Shown here one piece after another: positions 57,271 through 64,000 of a stretch of 64,000 nt of DNA (its first letter is position 1; each line of letters begins with the position of its first letter). A program made the translations under genes and the position numbers. Under the pieces are notes generated by a model. The model was not told the origin of the DNA. It did not search any database and saw only the letters and a program-made list of their open reading frames with translations. This DNA is from Catonia carolina (lineage: Eukaryota; Arthropoda; Insecta; Hemiptera; Achilidae). The DNA is taken from positions 25,133,672 through 25,197,671 of the forward strand of contig JAQMRL010000003.1 in the NCBI GenBank assembly GCA_035578175.1, given 5' to 3'.

Positions 57271-57422
57271 TAGTTTATTTATTTAAAGTCACATCAACAG
57301 CTTGGTCATTAGGGACTATAGTGGGTTGTGACTTGTTATAATTTCCAGACCCCAGCCAGAATTCGAACCCGGGACCTCCGCGTAGTAAGCAAGCGCGCTA
57401 CCACTACGCTACGGAGGCGGCC
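57271..57422 (-). mobile_element. tRNA-derived SINE, family D
   Basis: In reverse complement GGCCGCCTCCGTAGCGTAGT, a B box GGTTCGAATTC, then AGTCCCTAATGACCAAGC and GTGACTTTAAATAAATAAAC. Confidence 0.82.
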
Positions 57423-57639
57423 TACCTTAACATTACTGTACGTGTATCATAGTTCTTGATATAGGTTAGGTCTATCCTACTTTGCTTAGAAAAGTTTGTG
57501 ATGTCTCTTTGCCTTCATGATTCCAATTCCTTTTTCAATCATTACGAATTACACATAAATTTAAAAGTTCTACAGAATTCGTTTGTTTGATTTGGCTAAT
57601 GTTTATATTACTAAACAACTTTATTTTTTTCTTTCTTTC

Positions 57640-58059
57640 TTTTACGGCCTCATTGGACCACTTGAATCAAATTTAGAAATCCTTCTTGGTTGGTTTTAGG
57701 ATTCTTACGTTTTTCCAATAATTCTTCATATTTTGGGATCTGATCTGTTTGATTTTATTTATACAAACCACTGACGACGGAGCTCGAATTTTTCGATGAA
57801 TCTTGAGTCTTTATCTTTAAGCAACTTAAGCTGTTCAGATTTTTTTTGTAATATCTTGTTCTGGAATGTTAAGTTCTTGCATATCTTGCTTTATTTTGGC
57901 CAACCACCTTGGAGGATTTTTCCACGAGTTAATTATAGAAATGAGTTTAGTTACTCGATTGTCCGGTATTTTAAGTAAATGCCCAAAGAAAGAAATTCGT
58001 TTCTTCCGCATGATGTCAGTAATTGGCTCGATTTCATGGTAGAGTTCAGAATTAGACAT
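57640..58059 (-). pseudogene. LINE C-terminal fragment
   Basis: The minus strand reads EIEPITDIMRKKRISFFGHL, then RVTKLISIINSWKNPPRW and IKQDMQELNIPEQDI before a stop. The pattern 'T..MRKRR..F.GHL.R' and 'W...I..D..EL.I....' is the same LINE tail as at 2530-2918. Downstream (57640-57830) decayed frames continue to the likely 3' end. No reverse transcriptase in reach. Confidence 0.65.
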
Positions 58060-58307
58060 TAAGATTCAGATATCGTTGAGTTTTTGTTTTTGTTTATGCA
58101 AGTCCTAAGGATTAATTTTTCTATTTTTAGAATTTCTCTCATTTTCCTTTTCGTTATTAAATTAGAAATAGTTTCACAGCAGAAGTGGCTACAACTTACA
58201 ACTTTGTTTTATATTGCAAAGTTTATATTACTGCAAAATATGTAGGTAGTAATATTTATTGTTAGATCTGAATTAGAGGCGTACCGGATGATAAAATAAC
58301 AGATTAA

Positions 58308-58907
58308 CCCTTTCAGTACCAACGTCCGGAAAACAGGACGTTGATATATTTTACGTAGGTATAACAATCGGTTTACCGGACGTCCGTAAGTTATTCATAA
58401 AGTGCCAACGTCCGGATAACCGAACATTTCCATAAAAACTTTTAAACAGAATAAATAAATATTTTAATAGAATAATGTATTTTGAAACCGCCTCCGAGGC
58501 GCAGTGCCTACAAAGGCACTGCACCTACAAAGAGGCACGTTAGCCTACAAAGCGAAAGGTCCCAGGTTCGATTCCCGGCTAGGATCTGAAAATTTTAACA
58601 CAAAACCACTGTTAAGTACCAAAGTCCATAGTAGTTTCTAATGACTAAGCTGTCGATGCAACTTTAAATAAACTAAAAAAAAAATTGAACATTTTTAGTG
58701 CTAGAACGATTTTTTTTTAATGAACACAATAACAACTAATTTTTATTAGGACATTTTATTTTTCTGTAACGTTGAAATTTTGGTAGGCAATGGCAGGTTT
58801 ACGCCTGCAAGTTTTTGAAATAAGGTCTGGCACTTTTTTTACACCCTTATTCAAATTAAATGGCACTTTAGATCAAACTTTTAATTATTGTTTCGGCACT
58901 GAAAGGG
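58308..58907. mobile_element. piggyBac-type MITE, carrying a nested SINE
   Basis: TTAA (58304-58307) CCCTTTCAGTACC at the left. GGCACTGAAAGGG TTAA (58908-58911) at the right. The ends are 13-bp inverted repeats with one mismatch. Several AACGTCCGG motifs lie just inside the left end (58319, 58405 and inverted copies). No coding. 600 bp including the SINE. Confidence 0.85.
58488..58684 (+). mobile_element. tRNA-derived SINE, family D, nested in the MITE
   Basis: Head CCGCCTCCGAGGCGCAGTGC with a local duplication of GCACTGC/ACAAAG. B box GGTTCGATTCCC. Tail TAATGACTAAGCTGTCGATG, TTTAAATAAACT and poly-A. TTGAA on both sides may be a short duplication. Confidence 0.8.
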
Positions 58908-58962
58908 TTAAAGATAGGTTACTGTACCATTGAATTTTATTTAATAGTGATACAGATACCGC

Positions 58963-59151
58963 CTGTGGTGAATAGAGTGAAGGTGTCATTTGCAGAGTGG
59001 AAAATATGTGCTTTTCAGAGGTCCTGGCATGCTGATAAGCGTACTTTTCCACTCAGTGAGGAAGGCACGTGTAAATCACCTCACTCCTCGTTTTACTTAG
59101 TAAAACCTCTACAGGTTCAAACCAGCCTTTCAGCTGATGACCTAAACAACG
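58963..59151 (+). mobile_element. SINE-like family B, short form
   Basis: Duplication CAGATACCGC/CAGGTACCGC (58953-58962 and 59152-59161, one mismatch). Starts CTGTGGTGAATAG, ends CCTAAACAACG. 189 bp. The internal frame is open. Confidence 0.9.
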
Positions 59152-59161
59152 CAGGTACCGC

Positions 59162-60172
59162 ATAGGACATAAGTTATCATTCAATTTGTTGCTAACTGAA
59201 TTTCATTAAAACCCTCTGAGATTAACAATGCTCACGCGTAGTACAGGTGCAAGTATGTAACTCATGAGTAAATAAATACACGTTACATTGTAATTAAAAT
59301 ACAAATAATTCATTAAAACATTATAATTTCACTTACACTGTTGAAAAGCAAAATTTTTCGTATTGCTCATTAAAACTTCAAACAACAACGTATTATAAAT
59401 AATAACATGTATTTATTTATTTATTATAATTAAAGCCGATAAGTGGTACAAGTGATATAGTTAAATGATTTGCCACTCGCTTAACGGTAGGGAAAGTACG
59501 AGTCAAAATAAACTTCTATTCAAATTTGATAATATTTTAATGAGTAGGCAAAATTTAAGTATTTAAGTTGAGTATTTTAATCATAGTAAATACCTACATT
59601 ATCTAAGAAACTATTATTTATTCAATGTTCACGAGTCACTAATAAATAATTGTTCTTCAATTTTCCTCGTGAAAAAATGTCGTTTTTACAGCCTTATTAA
59701 ATGGCCTTTTAATAGCTTTAATTGATGAACTGAAGACGATAATTTAAATAAAAAAGTTTTTTAAGTAAGGATTTAAAAGTTTTAAGAAACTAAAAATTTA
59801 TCATTGAGCATTTATGTTGTTAATTATTTACTGAATATAATATTGATTAACACCGACTTTTACATTAAAAAAATTGTATATTTAGATCAATAATGAGTTA
59901 ACAAAAGATTTATCAATTTCTTTTTTGCCTTTCTCCTTGAAAGTACACTTGCTACCGTAGCTAAGCCTACCCTGTTAAAATAGTCCATCATCAAAAGTCT
60001 ATCAAAACTGTATTAATACAAGTTATGCGTGATACCTCATCATTCATGTTTTATTGTCCAACTGACAAGATTATGAGTAATCTGCCATACAAAATGAATG
60101 TTTTTAAGAAAAATACATTTTTCGAAAACAAGTTTAACGACTGTTTACCAGCTTTATCATAATTTAAAACTT
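59162..60172. other. AT-rich sequence without recognised features
   Basis: No gene or repeat recognised. Confidence 0.4.
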
Positions 60173-60860
60173 CTATAGTCGTTTGCACGTTCAGTTGACA
60201 CAACGGAGTAGTATAGGACAATGTATTTCTTATGGGGCTTTCACTGCTACTAGCACGTACACAAACATCGGCTTTATAGATCAGTCAATGCCATCATAAT
60301 CAATAACATTCCCCTCCTCCACGCCACCTTCATGACAAACCTTTATAATGTAGAGTAAGTAGTCTATATAACTATTAATAAATAATCAACACTGTAAGTT
60401 TATACTCAACTTCATATACCGATTCCAAATGTGAAATATTTTCGATAACTGTAGTCTACTGGGAAAGATTTTTTAAATTGTAATAACCGATTGCGTCATT
60501 TCTTTAATTTAAAACGGAGTGTTTAGAAAGTTTGGCGAGGGAGTGTGGAGAAGGCATTAGTAGGTCTGCCGTAAAATATATATAGAATATTCATTTTAAC
60601 CCCCCTAATAGAAGAAAATATTTTTACAGTTTTTTGATTTTTTATAATTTATTAAACATTCTACATAATATATAACTTTTTTCTGTTAAGCAAAACTTGA
60701 ATTGTAGATCTACCTTAATAAATACGTGTTCTACAGAGGTTTAAAAAAATGTATTTATGCACACATCCAGAAGTCTTTAATTGATGTTTTTAGTCTGGCT
60801 AATAGCAGTGACGATTCCTATAAGATCCATTGTGTCAACTGAACGTGTAAACGACTATAG
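60173..60860. mobile_element. MITE with long terminal inverted repeats
   Basis: CTATAGTCGTTTGCACGTTC... (60173-60203) is repeated inverted at 60830-60860 with one mismatch in 31 bp. Similarity resumes inside (CTTATGGGG..TCACTGCTACTAGC against CTTATAGGAATCGTCACTGC), so the arms reach about 85 bp. TA at the tips suggests a Tc1/mariner-type target. No coding region. 688 bp. Confidence 0.8.
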
Positions 60861-60942
60861 CCACAAGAACGGACGAGAGGTTTAAAATATCTACCAATAT
60901 TTTTATTGATTCAGAGTCTTGTTTATTTTAAAAATATGTTCT

Positions 60943-61134
60943 GCCGGCCGCATTGGCACAGTTGGTAACGTGCTCGCCTCTCATCATGCGGTTCTGGGTT
61001 CGAATCCCACTCAGGCACGGCATATTTTCATACGTTACAAAAATCATTTCATCCTCCATTGTACACAGTTACACCCCAACGTCGTCGCTAATGACCGTTG
61101 TAGTTGATGCGACGTTAAATAAATAAAAAAAAAA
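60943..61134 (+). mobile_element. tRNA-derived SINE, family E, full length
   Basis: A-box region TTGGCACAGTTGGTAACGTG, perfect B box GGTTCGAATCC, shared body and tail GATGCGACGTTAAATAAAT, poly-A. Flanked by ATGTTCT (60936-60942 and 61135-61141). Confidence 0.9.
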
Positions 61135-61141
61135 ATGTTCT

Positions 61142-61790
61142 TCCTCGGTCAAGCCATATTCTTGTTTCTCTGACCGAATGGTGGAAGCACCTATGCCCCC
61201 TTGCAGTTTCAGTCTAAGACTATTTTCATTTCAGCTTCTGGTGAAACTTGTCTTGTTACCGAATATTTACAACCATTGTGAAATTGGTAGAACTTACGTT
61301 TACAAAATTGGTGTAGGTCGTCTTGGCTTGATGGCAAAGTTTGTTTTTTATTATTACATAATTAATTACAATATGGTTATATGACATTTTTTTGCCTTTC
61401 ATTTTGATTACGGTAGCTGCACAATATCCGTATATGATATTAAATTTAATGGGCGTTGGAGAATTTTACTTTCTGGAGAAGAGGTATTTAGTGGTACATT
61501 CTCCGTTTAGAACTATGCGTGTTGTCTGTTATTTAGACCAAGACGTCTTTCCTCTATTTTCGCTTTAGATGACCTATAGTTGGGAAGTTCCTTGTAGGTA
61601 GGTCATGAGCTAGTTGGTTGGAATGGTCATCTATCTAGTCGTTTGCGAAATTTACTATAAAAGGACGTGGTTATTTCCTTCACTGTTGAAATTTTTAAAT
61701 CATCGTGGAGGGTTTTATTGCTTACATAAAAAGAAGCGCCAGAAGCAAGTCTTAAAAATTTTGATTGAAAGACCTAAATCGACTATAAGC
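61142..61790. other. Unique sequence without recognised gene
   Basis: A 68-codon frame (61178-61384) and a 69-codon frame (61614-61823) lack families. The second runs into the DD41D inverted repeat. Confidence 0.35.
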
Positions 61791-61792
61791 TA

Positions 61793-63152
61793 TAGGGTGA
61801 TTCAAAAAGAGCGCCGGTTTTGATATATCAAATTATGAGATTTATTTTATTGAAAAACTGAAAATAAATACATCAACAAGTTCATCTTACCTTCCGATTT
61901 CATGTATGAAAAATGATGTCATGCATGTGTCCTCCTCTACTGCGCTGGCACGCATCAACTCTGTCCATGAAATTGGATATTACTGCACGACAAGTTTCGA
62001 CTTCCATTTGCCCGATAGCCCGTCGAATTTCCTCCTTCAAGTCATTGATGTTTCGGGGTTTATTGGCATACACCAATGACTTCAGATGACCCCAAAGATG
62101 AAAGTCACAAGGCGTCAAGTCACACGACCTTGGTGGCCATTGATGGTCGGAATTACGAGAAATGATGCGATCCTGGAACCGTTCACGGAGCAACAACATT
62201 GTTTCTCGTGCAGCGTGACAGGTGGCACCATCCTGCTGAAACCACAACTCGTCAATGTCCATTCCATCCAAATGACGCCACAAAAACTCCCTAATCATCG
62301 TACGGTATCGGTCTCCATTTACTGTCACGGCTTGTCCTTCTTGATATTCAAAAAAGTAAGGGCCGATGACACCGCCCGACCAAAAGCCGCATTAAACTGT
62401 CACTCGCTGTGCATACATTTCCCTTTCATTAACCACGCGAGGGTTTTCTAAACTCCACATACGGCAGTTCTGTTTATTAACAAAACCGTTTAAGTGGAAG
62501 TGCGCCTCATCACTGAAAATGATTTTGTTTGCGAAGGTGTCATCATCCTGCCGTTTTCTCAATACCCAGTCAACAAACTGTCGTCTCTTCTGGTGGTCTG
62601 CCACTTTCAAATGTTGCGTCAACTGAATTTTATACGGGTGATATTGGAGATCGTACCGAAGAATTCTCCGTACAGAAGAACATCATAAACCCAATTGTTG
62701 AGAACGGCGACGTATTGATTTTGCTGGGCTAACAGCCACACTGTCACGAACCAACGCAACGTTCTGCTCAGTTCGGCCAGAACGACGACGTCCAGAACTT
62801 TTAAGGTCGACCGTTGAACCCGTCTCAAAAAACTTTTTCATGAGCCTGCGAACTGTTGATTCATTCGGTGCTTCATTACGTCCTAGAGTACCGCGAAGTC
62901 GCCTGACAGTAGCCGCATAACTCTCTCCACTCTGGTAAAATGTTTTGACGATTAACACTCGTTGTGCAATAGTAAACTTCTCCATGGTTAGACACAGACT
63001 GCGAGAGTACTACACTGCGAACAAGAGAAACTACAACTGAATCGTCAATCGGAAGGTTCTCCGAAATAGAAATGAGGTCTCACAATGTTGCCAACCGATA
63101 AACAAAAATTTACCAGCCGTTTAAAAACCGGCGCTCTTTTTGAATCACCCGT
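61793..63152 (-). mobile_element. DD41D Tc1/mariner element, copy 2, full length
   Basis: TA on both sides (61791-61792, 63153-63154). Inverted repeats begin GGGTGATTCAAAAAGAGCGC, with the same AC/TA tip asymmetry as copy 1. 1360 bp. The transposase gene is complete in length. Confidence 0.95.
61900..62985 (-). pseudogene. DD41D transposase, full length with two in-frame stops
   Basis: The ATG at 62985 (MEKFTIAQRVLIVKTFYQSG) is followed by 361 codons in a single frame, interrupted only by TGA at 62685-62683 (after QQLGL) and TAA at 62394-62392 (after QRVTV). The first stop is CGA in copy 1, so it is a CpG transition. The N terminus holds two helix-turn-helix regions and a basic linker. The catalytic residues are all present: IFSDEAHF (first Asp), FQQDGATCH (second) and LTPCDFHLWG (third), with 41 residues between the last two. 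That spacing is the DD41D group, not DD34D mariner. Transposase of this type excises the element at its inverted repeats and inserts at TA. This copy is dead but nearly intact. Confidence 0.93.
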
Positions 63153-63154
63153 TA

Positions 63155-63420
63155 CTACTCTAAAGGGCTGTACAATCTAAGTCAAGATTGGTCTCAAAAG
63201 GGTTTTGTAAATTATATTTTGAAACGGAGGTTCAATTTCGATCGAGGTTAATTACGCAGAAGAGTAGCTTCTGGCGGCGCCGCGGTTAATATCTAAACTC
63301 AGAAAAATGATCTTCCAATGAAAATTTCATTGGCTACAAAGCATAAACAATGAATTTCAGTTATTTACAAAATTAAAGTTGAAGGTTTTAATTTAATTTG
63401 AGAAAGCTTATTTCAGTTAG
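63155..63420. other. Flank of the DD41D element
   Basis: A short GC-richer run (GGCGGCGCCGCGG at 63273-63285) in otherwise AT-rich sequence. No gene signal. Confidence 0.3.
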
Positions 63421-63425
63421 ATAAA

Positions 63426-63429
<4 letters not shown>

Positions 63430-63460
<31 letters not shown>
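63430..63460. repeat. (AAT)n microsatellite
   Basis: About ten AAT units. Confidence 0.95.
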
Positions 63461-63824
63461 TTTATGGCCTCCACTCGCCCCTTACAGCCACCCCAACCTC
63501 CATGAAAGGAACTAACAGTGAAGCGGGGGCGACCTACTTGAGTTGAAGAAGTGCAGCAACAGATAGAAATCTTTGAAAACGCTGCACTTACCCATCGGGA
63601 CATAAATCCAGGGGAGGTCAAAAGAAAAAAACTTAACTAACTACATATGCCTATAAGTAAATTTGTGCAGGGTTGGCAATGATACCTCACTTACAGCATG
63701 GAAAGATAACAAGGAGAAAGAATAAAAAACACTAACAGAAAGAAAAACAACCAAGCTAACAACCAAGTAAAAAAAACCAATTATCAAAAGAGGAGTCCTA
63801 TATGACTTAATAATGCTGGTAGAC

Positions 63825-63825
<1 letters not shown>
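63461..63825. other. Non-AT segment between two AAT arrays, possible LINE fragment
   Basis: The plus strand can be read (across a stop) as a basic stretch with VEEVQQQIEIFENAALTHRD and PGEVKRKKLN. That reading is protein-like, but I cannot assign it. The (AAT)n arrays on either side may be retroposon tails. Confidence 0.35.

Positions 63826-63863
<38 letters not shown>
63826..63863. repeat. (AAT)n microsatellite
   Basis: About 12 AAT/ATA units. Confidence 0.95.
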
Positions 63864-64000
63864 TAAGAAAATAAAAATTAGCAAATCTTAATAATTTAAT
63901 AATTTTAGTTAATTAATTATTTTATGACTCGTACAATATTGCATGAACACTTGCAATATTACACCCAATCTCTTATTACGGTAAGACATTTTATTACAAT

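Overview
This window is AT-rich eukaryotic nuclear DNA, almost certainly from an insect. It has no operons or bacterial gene density. It holds GT-AG introns, and it is built mostly of arthropod-type transposons: IS630-Tc1-mariner elements, RTE-like, jockey-like and I-like LINEs, tRNA-derived SINEs, and TTAA-targeting DNA elements. I cannot name the species. Long stretches, for example 4.0-5.7 kb, 19.2-21.9 kb and 59.2-60.1 kb, are unique AT-rich sequence in which I see no gene.

Host genes are represented only by short exons. A Ser-rich first coding exon lies on the minus strand at 357-802, with the rest of that gene off the left edge. A two-exon gene start lies on the minus strand at 35053-35216, with a 70-bp intron. 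A ten-codon first exon lies on the plus strand at 53542-53571, behind a CpG-rich patch at 53214-53330. I could not name any of these proteins. The rest of the second and third genes is not visible to me.

Region by region. 0-12 kb: the first exon; a TTAA-flanked inverted-repeat element (1536-2280); LINE remnants; two copies of a roughly 1-kb repeat (family A), one carrying a nested SINE-like element; and a 5'-truncated I-like LINE whose RNase H end is still open (10378-11281), inserted in a second TTAA element. 12-24 kb: a 390-bp SINE-like retroposon (family B), a Helitron remnant, a third family A copy, a tRNA-derived SINE (family C) carrying a nested B, and a decayed LINE reverse transcriptase. 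24-34 kb: a 41-bp tandem triplication, a decayed LINE interrupted by a piggyBac-like element that itself carries a SINE, and a mariner (28439-31077) broken by two different Tc1/mariner-superfamily insertions, followed by a further deleted element. 34-44 kb: a LINE C terminus, the two-exon gene start, a Merlin-like (ISXO2) transposon abutting a mariner with long inverted ends, and a jockey-like LINE. 44-64 kb: many SINEs, a young LINE end with (GAT)n tail, a second mariner with long inverted ends, the CpG-rich gene start, a fourth family A copy, a piggyBac-type MITE, a MITE with long inverted repeats, and a near-intact DD41D transposon (61793-63152).

No coding unit here forms a pathway with another. 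The interest lies in the insertion record. Nesting order and target-site duplications can be read directly, several Tc1/mariner families have shrunk to about 0.92-0.96 kb, and two mariners have had one end replaced by an inverted copy of the other.
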